Source of the DNA: Ephemerocybe angulata | Taxonomy: Eukaryota > Basidiomycota > Agaricomycetes > Agaricales > Psathyrellaceae | Assembly: GCA_013368325.1 (NCBI GenBank) | Contig: JAACJK010000061.1 | Coordinates: 1-64,000, forward strand | Direction of reading: 5' to 3' | Length of the DNA: 64,000 nt | Part shown: in pieces, positions 1-10,078 of the stretch | How positions within the stretch are numbered: the stretch's first letter is position 1 | Layout: each line of letters opens with the position of its first letter | Made by a program: the position numbers and the translations under genes | Notes under the pieces: generated by a model | Seen by the model: only the letters and a program-made list of their open reading frames with translations | Told to the model about the DNA's origin: nothing | Databases searched by the model: none

Positions 1-936
1 CCGGGGAAACTTGAACCGGGGTGCGAGTCCAACGGCTGTTGTTGTTGTTGCCGCTGCTGCCGTTTATTGATGCCTGTGGACAGCAGCTCCACCTGCTGAG
101 AAGGTCCTCGTTGGGTCACTGAAGGGATTGAAGCACTGAGAGGATGCTCAAGGCTGATAGTGCAAAGCGTATCCGGGCTTCAGGGACGTGGCCGAACTAT
201 AGGAGGCATAGGGATGTAGACTGTCGGGAGAGTGGTGGTGGGGTCGAAGGGAGAGAGGCTCCCAGCGTTGTGGCTAATCAAGATGACGAGGGAGAACCGA
301 GCGGGAGCAAGCAATCCGTCTGAATGAAACATGCAAAATGAAGGTCACCAAACGAACCCCGGATATCGAACAAGAACGTACCGGTACTTTCAAAGTCATC
401 CAAAAAGGAATGATGCGATAAGAAGAGGTCATGACCTGCATGTATGGATCGTCAGATGGCGTCGGAAGGAGTTATTATTTGGAACACACCTCAGAGCTGC
501 CGATGTCCTAGATCCCGGATATCAAAGTAATCCGTGTGCTTACTGACCTTGACATCAGCCTCCCACTCAAGGCAAGGTATTTCAGTCTACAGCCAGCGCA
601 AGGCAGCCCAGGCGCAGGCGCACACCGAGATGAGGTTGGTTGGCACACACGTCCGATTCCCAACCACCATAGAAAGCTTAGTCGTCAACTGGCCTTGACA
701 TCCAGTCTTACCGGATCACGGTAAACATATCAATCTAGAGCCACGCTCGAAGCAGTAGCATGGTGCGATATCCTGGTTGCTATTGAGATCGTTTGACGAG
801 AATGCGGCAACCAAAGCCGCAATCCCTAGTGAATAGTGCCACTCCAATAGCTCCCACAGGGTCGGTCCCTCCTGGCGGCGAGGAATAGAAGGGTAGCAGG
901 GAGAATGACCAGTTCAAACGGTAGCGTTGATGTTCA
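1..936. repeat. Left arm of a ~0.95 kb long inverted repeat
   Basis: This segment is the reverse complement of 12550-13500, with a few small indels and substitutions; for example the CAACAACAACAACAGCCGTT stretch near 13460 is mirrored near 50. The match is visible from base 1 to about 936, where it stops just past a GTAGCGTTGA block. Because the match already holds at base 1, the true outer end may lie left of the window. No terminal TG..CA or target duplication can be judged. Short open frames inside it (for example 780-1013 minus) are duplicated in the other arm and show no recognisable domain. Confidence 0.88.
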
Positions 937-1169
937 AAGTGCAAAAGCCTCAGGCGCCCAGTTCCCGATCGGGCTGTGCCGCTTGCGGGGTCTAAATTGG
1001 GAAGTATAGTCACGTGTCATCCTTTTTCGGTGGCTGCAACCCTGATCTCAAAACTTTAAAGTACTTTCCAGAGAGCCCTGCTCAAAATCGTCTCAGCTCC
1101 CATTCTACACGTTGGCGCTTCATACCTTGTCACATTACTTCTGAGTCCCCGGTTTCAACTTCTTGAAAC

Positions 1170-2307
1170 ATGACTCCCACTCTCTCCTGGCTCAACGAAC
1201 GCATTCAGCCCGTCCCACAAGGTCGAAGAAGAAGCGAGGGAGAAGGAGCGACGATGCATACCTCCGTCGAAGAGAAAAGCGGCGGTCGCCATGCAAAAGA
1301 AAGCGAACTTTAGTGCGTGCAAATATACTTCTCTGACTCAATAGTGCATCGCAACTTGATTGACACACCTTTCGAAGACGTTCTTACCCTGACCAAATAT
1401 CCCACCGAATTCCTCAAGGTTCAAATCAATGGGAAGGCTGTCAAAAAGCGCGTCAACCTCCTCTGGCCTAAGTTCAATCCCACGAATCTGCCATCGGCAC
1501 CTTCGAACGGCACCTACATCGTCGATTTGCATGAAGACGTCCTGAAGACTTTACCGAACGACCATCCCCGTCGCATCGTTATTCGTAGCGATCGTATTAT
1601 ATCTCCTTCGACTTCCAGTAGACTCCTGGCACTTTGGGATACGATGCTAGCGGCTGGCTTGAAGCTTCCGGACGAACGCGTTGGTAACCGGTCTGTCGAC
1701 ACATCTCTCCATGTCGGTACTTGGCACCTCAGCGCCCGGCAGCCGATGATCACCAAGGACACCCGACAAGAGGATCCCCATCTACGACACTTGATGGGGA
1801 AATTCGTAAGCATCATTCGCGATGAAGTTGCTCCTGCTATTGCAAAGCTCCAGAAATTGTGGTGCTCGGCAACGTGGAAAAAGCTACAGCGGTGAGATCC
1901 TGTTCAATGCATATCTGGCTTCGGCGACTGACGTCCTGTCCCAGAGCCCGCCAGTACGTCAAGGCGAGGGTCCGGGATCCACATGGTCAGTGGCCGCTAG
2001 TCGATTTTGGCGGTGCATTTTTGCTGTCGCTGTGAAGGAAGGTTCAAGCGAAATTCCACACATTGACTTCAATGATCACCCCTTATCAATGACTTGGCTT
2101 GTGGCACTTGGAGATTGGGAGGGAGCTGAGTTCTCCTTACCGCAAATTGGGTGTAACATACCAGTGCGTCCCGGGCAAGCCTTGGGGGCTATGACAAGGC
2201 GATTGGTTCATTGTGGGACACCTGTGACGGAAGGAAGGCGATTGGTATTGACGATGTTCACCGACAATACGCTCATAAAGCACAGCGAGGCCTCCACGAG
2301 TAGTTAG
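1170..2307 (+). pseudogene. TET/JBP-like 2-oxoglutarate Fe(II) dioxygenase, frameshifted
   Basis: A candidate ATG lies at 1170, but the first long open segment is 1317-1895. It is followed by a short segment around 1860-2020 in a second frame and by 1960-2307 in a third. The last part carries the double-stranded beta-helix signature: an HID metal-binding triad start (PHIDFND, around 2056), a distal His (LVHCG, around 2210) and a downstream Arg (GRRLVL, around 2240). The middle frame reads RQYVKARVRDPHGQWP and joins the end frame only if a run of five T at about 2011-2016 had one more base. This matches my knowledge of the fungal TET/JBP-like oxygenases, which act on modified bases in DNA. The catalytic residues survive but the frame is broken at least twice, so I call a pseudogene. 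An unrecognised intron could explain the first break but not the T-run break. Confidence 0.72.
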
Positions 2308-3330
2308 TAACTTGTAGAGACCGTATGGTGGAATAGGTTGAGCTATGCAGTGACATGTAATTCGAAGTTCAACTTCGATCGTAAAGCTCCCTGTCGGTCA
2401 ACCATCATAGACACCGCATCAGGCCAACCGCCTTCAGCGCTGAGCGTTGTGCGTGCGTGATGAACGTATGTCTAGCCTCAACAATATTATTTTCACCTGG
2501 CAGGGGGCCTCACCATAATAGGCGCTGAATAAGCGCTCGTTCAATTTGTGTTATCAATAAGAACTTAGGAAGGATTAAAGTGATATTCAGTAACCAGTAC
2601 TACATCAACAATTCTAAGCAATGGACACCACCAGTCACTAGGAGCAATGATAAACGTAACAGTCGAGGGAAGGGCGGGTCAGTGAGTGGAAGTCGAACAA
2701 TAATCAGAGAATACTTGGAAGCGAGAGCCCCATCGGAAAGAGAAAGCGCAATAAACATCATAATCATTGTCACCAGAAAGTATACGAGACCTTTTTCCAT
2801 CGCGCTGTTGAAGTGCAGACGAGAAGATATGTGCATGGTAAAGGAAGGGCCTATGTTGAAAGGATGAGATTCGAAAATGGCCGGGAATTGGAGAGAGGTG
2901 TGGCAGGCTTGGGGGCCTCATCACTAGAAGATGATCTCGAAAGCCCTTCGGAACGTAGAGCATTCCTCACAGGCAAGTGAGCTAAGAAAAAAAATCAGTC
3001 TAGCGAACGCGGATATATGTAGGAATGTCGACTTACATTGGTAGATGAAGCATCCCGGGGCAATCTGGAGGACTGGCGCCCGGCACAACCCGCTGCCTGT
3101 CGAGCGGCTAGGTGCTCCTGGATGTGAATGCGGAGCTCTGTTCGAACCGCCCCCTCCCGTCGTCCTTGACATCATGCTCGATGCCGTCCTTGAAACCAAT
3201 TTCGCGAAGTGGGTCGACATAGTTTAAGCGCAGAATGAAGAGTAACTTCATCTTTTCGTGGCGCAGCCACTCATGGCTGCATTGAAGATCCTGTCGACTT
3301 CGTCGTCCTGGGAAGTGTCAGTTTCGAGGT
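2308..3330. other. Intergenic, no gene recognised
   Basis: About 1 kb between the dioxygenase relic and the end of the next minus-strand gene. Open frames on both strands are short (under 100 codons), overlap one another and contain no motif I recognise. I see no tRNA, long repeat or clear promoter element. Confidence 0.5.
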
Positions 3331-4822
3331 TCAAGCGGAAAGCGTGGTGCCAAGGAGTCCAGCGTAGCCCTGGGCAAGGCTATCCTGAAGATCGACTCCG
3401 GTTAAAATGCGAGGCCGAGAAAGAGGATCCAACGAGCGGCGACCCGGAGAATTGGAAAACGGGAAGGGGGTGATGGTGTCTTCAAGGCCAGCAGTGAGGT
3501 GTGGGTGGCCAGAGTAACTTCCCCGCCTTGCGCGGGTGCTAGTCACCGGCGTAACCGGGGGTCGGGATTCAAGCAGCATGTTGGTCCTTCGTAACCTTTG
3601 AATTTCCGACTTCTCCCTTGATTGACCCAGGCCATTAGGGGAAGGTGAGGTCTCATTAGAGCGGGGGGAAAAGGAGAAAGAGCTAATAGTGGATGCTGTA
3701 GTCGATGGTAAAGTGGAGGTCGAGCGCGACCCCATGGAGGATGGGGATCCAAGTCCCACAGGGAGGGAGGTGGAGGAGCTCAATACACCTGCTGCGAGAC
3801 TAAAGCGTTGGAGTTGTGGCGACAGACGAGTCGGGTCGATAAAGGAACTTGGGATCGGCGACCTTCTTGGGGTCCGACTCACGTTCTGGACCTGTGGGAT
3901 GGGAGTCCCTTCCTCGGTGAGGTGGACTTGGACGTGCTTGCTAGTGGAACCAAACAGAGACGAGGCGGTAGTCTTAACCTTGTGGAACCCTCGAACCGTT
4001 CCATCAACGACCTGAAAACCGAATTATACTTCAATGTCAGAAGGCCCTCGTACTCCCCAAATGATGTATACGCACCGCATTGAGGAATTTGCCATCGCGA
4101 TTCCTTGCGGTAGCGCCGCCGCGGGCACTGGCGCCAACGATATAACCAAGCTTTGAAGGGGACCTGCCAAGACCAAGATCTTTGCTGGACACGACCGTCC
4201 GGCCCAAAGGCGACTCGGATACGCCCTGAAGAAATGTAAGAACTTAGGTGAACGTGCAAGGCGATAGGACTGGATGACTTACCTGATCAGCGCGAGTTGC
4301 CCGTGTGGCGAATGGACGGTCCTCAGGGCCAGAGAGTCGATGACTCCTCCCGGAATCCCCAGAAGATGTGGGCAAGGAGGACGAGGAGCGACCGGCGAGG
4401 CTCCTAGTAGCATCGGGATGCTGGGTAGGGTGGCGAGAAAAGAGCGTCGAAGCCGAGGTTGAGGGACGTGCCGTAGCGTAGCCACCAACACTTGACTCCT
4501 CATGATATGGAGGGGGAGGGAGTTTGAGACGGCGAGCTGGGCTCAATCCCATGTTTCGCAGCGACACTGCGCTGAGGGTGGATATTCTACCGGCAAGCGG
4601 CGACTGCGTCTGCGAATTCTGGTGCATTTGGGTCTGCGGTGAAGGTCTAGGGGAGGATGGTGGTCCTTGAGAGGCTGTCAAAGACTCTCCCAGTGTATAT
4701 ATCGGCATGGACATGAATGGGTGTGACTGGGGCTGAGATCGCGATTTTGCCGCGAGGCAAAAAGCGGAAGGAGGCGGGAAGCGCCTATCATTCACATTAT
4801 GCAAGCACGGACCAAGTGACAT
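3331..4822 (-). CDS. Ser/Pro-rich protein of unknown function, three exons
   Basis: Exons on the minus strand are 4822-4283, 4225-4076 and 4011-3331. Introns begin GTAAGT and GTGCGT and both end CAG. The spliced frame is continuous and gives about 456 residues; each exon length is a multiple of three. The protein is rich in Ser, Pro and Arg with many SP/TP dipeptides, has no membrane segment, and has a more ordered centre around residues 180-270 (GVSESPLGRTVVSSKDLGL, then VVDGTVRGFHKVKTTASSLF). I do not recognise the family. It looks like a largely disordered, probably phosphorylated protein. The ATG at 4822 is the first in frame after a possible acceptor (acccag), so an upstream 5' exon cannot be excluded. 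Confidence 0.6.
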
Positions 4823-5340
4823 TGAAAGGCTGGGTGCATTGAATAGAGAATGAGTGGGGTGCCATGGAGGACGGAATCGAGATCGTAGACCAAGAGGGTC
4901 TCAATCATTGGACTTACCTAAGGAACGAAACAAGCGCCTCGCGGTGAGCGCCCAGCGCTCGCGATTGCCCTCCTACTTACGTTGTTCGCGCCTAGCTGGT
5001 CGGCTCATCACTGACAGGCACCACAGATCCTCCGTCGATGTTCGGCTCCAATCTTCCATGCAAATAGACTTTGATTATTTGATATTGCTCTGGACACGCC
5101 TGGGACCTGGGTAAGCGCCGGACCTTCGAGGCTCCGTAACCTCGAAGAGGTTATGGACACATCGTGGGTGCGAAGTTCGCAAGAAACGCCACGAGCCAAA
5201 AGAGGTTAGATTTCCACGCAAAGGTCACACGAACGCCGTCAGCAACCCAGAGCACTCAAAGTCGTTTCTACCGCAACCGCCTCCAACCCACTCGAACCAA
5301 GCTCCAACCCAACCTTCGCTCGCCGCCACCACCATCACCC

Positions 5341-5700
5341 ATGTCTGTAAATCCAACCAAGCTGAAGAAAGCGAACTCTCCCTCTAGAAGGCCCGCCACT
5401 TGGTTTTCATTCAACCGTGGCCGTCGTCCATCCTGCGAGTCGAATGCCGATTCCTGCATCCACCACCGTTCATCCTGCTCCAATGTCGATCCATCCTGCG
5501 TCCACATACCGGAAGAGGTGATCCAATCGACGCTGGCCGCCCATGCTAGCATTGTCCGCTTCCTGGCATCAGCTGAAGCCGTCCACGAAGCGGCGCTAAG
5601 GTCTTATAATCTCTCCAACGACAAGTTGCGACACTTCCTACAGTTCTACGAGGCCACGGAGCAGCTTGAGCAGGCCGAACAACTGAAGCAACGCATCTGA
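5341..5700 (+). CDS. Small hypothetical protein with helical C-terminus
   Basis: The ATG at 5341 follows a CACCATCACCC context and opens a 119-codon frame. The frame is open further upstream to 5164, but that part is low-complexity and reads less like protein. Residues 1-60 are basic and Ser-rich with several Cys. Residues about 57-119 look like a helical segment (IPEEVIQSTLAAHASIVRFL to the end EQAEQLKQRI) that may form a coiled coil. No family is recognised. It lies divergently from the Ser/Pro-rich gene at 3.3-4.8 kb. Confidence 0.5.
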   Translation: MSVNPTKLKKANSPSRRPATWFSFNRGRRPSCESNADSCIHHRSSCSNVDPSCVHIPEEVIQSTLAAHASIVRFLASAEAVHEAALRSYNLSNDKLRHFLQFYEATEQLEQAEQLKQRI

Positions 5701-6035
5701 CTTCGTAAGTCTTCCATTCCTCTCTCCTGCTCCAACATAGTTATCCTGACATGACGACTCGGCACCCGCCAGATCATCGCTCTCCTCTCAACCTCCCAGT
5801 ACCGCTCCCTCGAATCTTGTTCCCTTCCCACTGTTCCAACGCCCCCTCATTTCGAAACCATTTCTAGGTGGCCACTTCGTTTTTACTGTCATTTCTGTTG
5901 CCTTGGGTTCTGTTTACTTGGTCACCACTACTATGTTTAGCTCATAAATATCATGAAGTCCTGCCAAAATTGTAGTTTTACAACGAGTGGGCCGCGAGCT
6001 AAGTTCTAACAAATTGATAACGCAGGCGTTTGTGC
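5701..6035. other. Pyrimidine-rich spacer, no gene
   Basis: C/T-rich sequence between the small hypothetical gene and the end of the DUF6698 relic. It is probably 3' UTR of the upstream gene. I see no motif to annotate. Confidence 0.4.
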
Positions 6036-7330
6036 TCAGGATGTCTGGCTATTCACGTTCGAAATGGTCTCCAAAGCTCTCCTTTCTCGCTGTTCTCGTA
6101 ACTTTGCAAGTGCACTTGTCTTGGGGACGACCAGCTGATTTGATAAGACAGATTGGTTGGGGAAAATTTGCCTGATGCCGTTGCAGATTGTCAGGCGCGG
6201 GTTGATGTTGGCAAGTGCGATTGACTTACTGGTCCACCATTCCAGCAATGAAGCAACGTGATTTTGCTCCCCCTTGAGCTCCAAAAACGAAAGCAAGCAG
6301 CTATAGAATCGTGTGGAGTCCGTGACCAAGTCGTCACGAGAGAACGATCCTGCTGGGCATAAAGAAAAGCGGACCTGGACATGGGGTACGATGTTGGATA
6401 GACATTAAGACAGGCACCATAAAAAGACATACCAGCATCGCAACATATGCCAACGACGCCGCCGTCACTTTGGTCATACCGTGGATTGAGCATTGCCACC
6501 TCGGGTTGCACGGTGGTGGCCGTCCACTGAGCTGGGACTCGTAAATACGTGCTTATAGGCTTGCACTAGTATCTTGCTTCTCAGCAAACCTTTCCACATA
6601 TCGTCAGGGTCCGCCTTGAGCCCTGCATACAGAAGGTTTGGCCACTGAAGCCCAGAAGTGACTATTACCCCCGTTTGTAGTTGATTACGGATACTAAACG
6701 AGAGGCCGATTTGAGCATGGATCAATAGAGAGAAAGTAGAACTTCGCCGAACCTCTCGTCATCCCAATCGTAGTCCGTTGGGCAGAGATATCTTCCAGTC
6801 ACCTCATGGTGAAATCCTCTTGTGAGCTTCGAACTTCTGGAGATCGCTGGGATTAAAACTCCACCAGGTGGGGTGATCCAGTCGATGATAGTCCCTTTTA
6901 GACTCTTAATATCATCAGCTCTGGCAGTATTGACACCTTGTGTCAACTATAGAGCCGCCCGTTAGCCATGACATCATAGCATGACGGTGAAGCCTGAGCC
7001 ATACCAAGTCAGCGGCATACGCCGTGTATGCATCCGTACGGTCCATTCCGTAGAGGCGGTCGGTAAGAAAGGGACAGAGCTTAAGCAGCTCAAGGAATAA
7101 GGTATGGTCCTTCTTTTCCCTGTTAGAAGAAGACGTTAAGCAACCACTGGCCCTCCATGTCACGTTTGGGACGGCTCACATGGGAGGTAACTGTTCGAGT
7201 GTGACCCCATTGGACGACATTTCTCCGAGCGCTGAACACCGTCCTTGATCATGGTCCGAATGTTGTTGAAAGCGCAGATCGTACGACCCCAGTGTTTGCC
7301 GTAGCCGACCAAGGGATCAACCTTCAGGCT
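6036..7330 (-). pseudogene. DUF6698-family protein, multi-exon and frame-broken
   Basis: Read on the minus strand, conserved blocks appear in the order I expect for the basidiomycete DUF6698 family: YGKHWGRTICAFNNI (around 7290), ADDIKSLKGTIIDWITPPGG (around 6900), TGRYLCPTDYDWDD (around 6790), VIVTSGLQWPNLLYAG (around 6650), LVQAYKHVFTSPSSVD (around 6560), HGMTKVTAASLAYVA (around 6470) and LVTDSTRFYSCLLSFLELKG (around 6310). Plausible introns with GT..AG separate some blocks. Single-base losses break the frame at about 6767 (between DYDWDD and EVRRSS), at about 6488 (between GGNAQ and HGMTKV) and probably at the last donor around 6230. The function of DUF6698 is unknown to me. Three independent breaks make a pseudogene likely. 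Confidence 0.68.
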
Positions 7331-8110
7331 GGAGTGGGTGCCAGGTAGTATTAGAAGGGCTGATTGAGTTCAAGGAATCGAACCCTTTCTTCCGAGGCCC
7401 AGGAGAATGCAGCACCATATCATCTTCGTCGGAAATTGTGACATCTATGGTGCGCTTCCTCCCATTAATAGGAGTTGGCATAGGAATGCCGGAGCCTGAG
7501 GCGTATTGGTTTCATCATGGGCTCTAGCCATATTTGCTCAGTAGAGGTGGTGTGGAGTGCTGGAAGAAGTGAACGATAAGCTGATATTGCTCTTCTTCCT
7601 TCGAGCTAGGCGCTATATATACATCGTTGCTCAAACGGATTGAAGATGCTCATTCGCCGGTGCAACCTCGCTAACCAAGGCAAAACCAAGCATCGCGTTG
7701 TGCAAACTCTGATGGAAGCTGAAACAGGGAATTGAACTGTGTCAGGAGAGGGTGGGCAAATCAAAATGGGACTCCAAGCCGAATCTCTTCGGAAGGCGCT
7801 TCTCGTTGACAGAAAGCGCCGAGGGCGCCAACCAAATTCGCCATTGGCAGTTCCCCACAGCCACACGGGTGACGGGCTGTGCTCAACCTTCAAGAATGCC
7901 AAACGAAACATTGCTGTTATTCAGTGAGGCGCGGAGAACCACGAGTCGCCGCATTTGACTATGTACAGCCATTACCCCCGAGTTCGAACTTCGGCAGTCC
8001 AGTTTGAGAAGCCTGAGAAGCGCCGCCCCCGACGGCTCGGCTACCAGTACCTGCCATGCACTGACTTCCGCCCCTCAGTGTGTGGCCCTTGAAAGAGCGC
8101 TAGCAGGGCA
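7331..8110. other. Intergenic, no gene recognised
   Basis: Short overlapping open frames only (for example 7606-7911 minus and 7739-7927 plus), with no recognisable domain. The right end is the promoter side of the gene starting at 8218. Confidence 0.4.
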
Positions 8111-8120
8111 TATATATAAG
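8111..8120 (+). promoter_or_regulatory. TATA box of the gene at 8218
   Basis: TATATATAAG lies about 100 bp upstream of the ATG at 8218, a normal spacing for a fungal TATA-driven gene. Confidence 0.5.
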
Positions 8121-8217
8121 ACGATTAGAAACCATTACTCAGAACCGTACAAGATCCCAGTTATCCACTCACTTCCAACCGCTCTATCACTTCGCCTCCC
8201 TTACCCTTGAGATTATC

Positions 8218-9526
8218 ATGGCCACCTATCTTCCATCCTTTGACGTCCGCGAATCTCGGGCTCAATCCATGATTGATACAATGGTCGAGGCCCAAAACCT
8301 GGAGGATAAGATTCACAACACCATCGGAGAGACCGGATGGATTTACCATTATGACTGGGTTATTGCCGGCCTCAGGCGATGGGCATGGTTCGTAATGCTC
8401 CAACTGCTTGTATTGCCAGTATCTGCTAACCTTAATAAAATAGGCCTTGCTTAGAGGACGGTCAACTTGTTCCAACAGATGAAATGGAACAGCACAGGCT
8501 AGAATACTATTTTAAAGGTCCATCCTGCGTCTGCGCTTACAAGCTTGGCGTGGAGTACACGGAGACAAAGATCCGTCTTATCGAGTCGGTGAATAGCAAC
8601 GAAGAGAAGATCTGGTACCGTCCCTTTGTGGGAGAGTACATAGCAGAATGCGCAAGGGTGTGTGTGGCTATTTCGGTAAGCCTTTAACTTTAAAGAGTTC
8701 AAGCGTATGCTCAACGGGTGTGGTATATTCAGTGGTACTCGAGCGATTTTATTCTGACAAGAATTTACTGGTCAAATGCTATGGGAAAAGGGGTGAGTTT
8801 TCTATGTCTCATGCGCTGCAGTATGGCCTGTGAGTTGACACTCTCCCCTCTGTAGAGACACCTATCACAATCGCACCAGTGGTCGTCACTGGCAGTTTGA
8901 TTGGGGATATGCCAGAGGATAAAGGCCCTATGAGTCCAGTCCGTGGATTCAGACGGGTTCTCGCCGGATCTGGCCCCACGAATGATCAGAAACATGCATT
9001 CAGTCGAAGCTCAAGGCCCCTGAAGAGGTTGCGCGAAGAGCATTACGTGGACGAGGTTGCTGTCGCCTGCAAGTACGACCTCCTCTGGAAAGGCGGCCTG
9101 CCGGGGCCAGAATTCTGGAACCTTTTTGTTCAATGTGCCAGATGTGAACGAGTTTTCACTAGGGATTTATATCCTTACGGACACCGATGCCATAAACGCA
9201 TGATCATTCTGGGAGGATCCCAGTCTGATTACGACACCAGCGACGACGACTTAGTTGACGGCAAGGAGGAGATGAGCGGGGATGAGGACTCACAGGAGCC
9301 AAATGCTAAACGTAGGAGAACTCCTATGACGGATGCAGAAGTCGCTGCGAAACTGGTGGAGGTTGACAACTTGTTGGCCGAATATTGGCGATCATCTGAG
9401 GCGGAAGAGAAGAAACAGGCTGAAAGGGAGAAGGAGATTAAGTTGATGGAGGAGGAGATAGAGGAGCTGGAATTGCTGCGAAAGGAAATGTACCCACAGG
9501 AACCAGATTCCGAGTCGGAGGAGTAA
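8218..9526 (+). CDS. Hypothetical protein with acidic coiled-coil C-terminus, four exons
   Basis: Exons are 8218-8387, 8444-8675, 8733-8792 and 8858-9526. All introns have GT..AG borders and the spliced frame gives 376 residues. The last intron could use either of two AGs (8854-8855 or 8856-8857); only the second keeps the frame. Residues 1-154 form a compact N-terminal domain (MATYLPSFDVRES, then YYFKGPSCVCAYKLGVEYTE and WYRPFVGEYIAECARVCVAI). The middle contains a Cys/His cluster (CARCERVFTRDLYPYGHRC, residues about 235-253) that could bind a metal. The end (about 270-376) is acidic with a Glu/Lys-rich coiled coil. I do not recognise the family. It is the only clearly intact multi-exon gene between the inverted-repeat arms besides the Ser/Pro-rich gene. 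Confidence 0.7.
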
Positions 9527-9831
9527 CGGAAGAGCCTTTGCATCTCAATGTACTTTACCCCAGAAAGATCTGCAACGCGGTATTACACACTTTATTGGAC
9601 CATTATACACCTCTAAATTTGAATATAGGAAACGGCCGTCCAAGTGGGACTTGTTAGGCGCTGTCTAGGCGCTAACAGCCTGTGCTGACTGAGAAGCGCC
9701 CAAGAGGCCACGTGACAGTGGTAGTTTATTTTTCTAACTCCGACAACTGCGCGACCGGCGTCAATGGCCTCTTGAAGGTCCTTCAACTTCCAAGTCCTCT
9801 AATTTAAGGAGCTTCACGTCGCTCGAGGTTT
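9527..9831. other. 3' flank and spacer
   Basis: AT-richer sequence after the stop codon at 9526, probably 3' UTR and terminator region, running up to the 113-bp tandem repeat. No gene is seen. Confidence 0.4.
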
Positions 9832-10078
9832 GCGGCTTTGTGTGCCGCATCCCGTCAAATATCACCGAATAGCTCGTGCGCCGATAGGCTCCAAGAGCTC
9901 CCAAGGTCCTTCTCCAACTTCATCTTCACAGTGGTCAAGGATTGCGGCTTTGTGTGCCGCATCCCGTCAAGTGCCCATCGAATAGCTCGTGCGCTGATGG
10001 GCTCCAAGAGCTCCCAATGTCCTTCTCCAAGTTCATCTTCACGGTGGTCAAGGTTCGCGGCTTTGTGTGCCGCATTCC
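9832..10078. repeat. Tandem repeat, unit ~113 bp, two copies plus partial
   Basis: Units 9832-9943 and 9944-10056 differ at about a dozen positions, and a third partial unit starts at 10057. Each unit begins with the short palindrome GCGGC-TTTGTGT-GCCGC followed by ATCCCGTCAA or similar. A related palindrome (GCGGCTTTGGTTGCCGC) occurs in both arms of the long inverted repeat (around 795-815 and 12667-12683), which links this repeat to that element. Confidence 0.8.
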
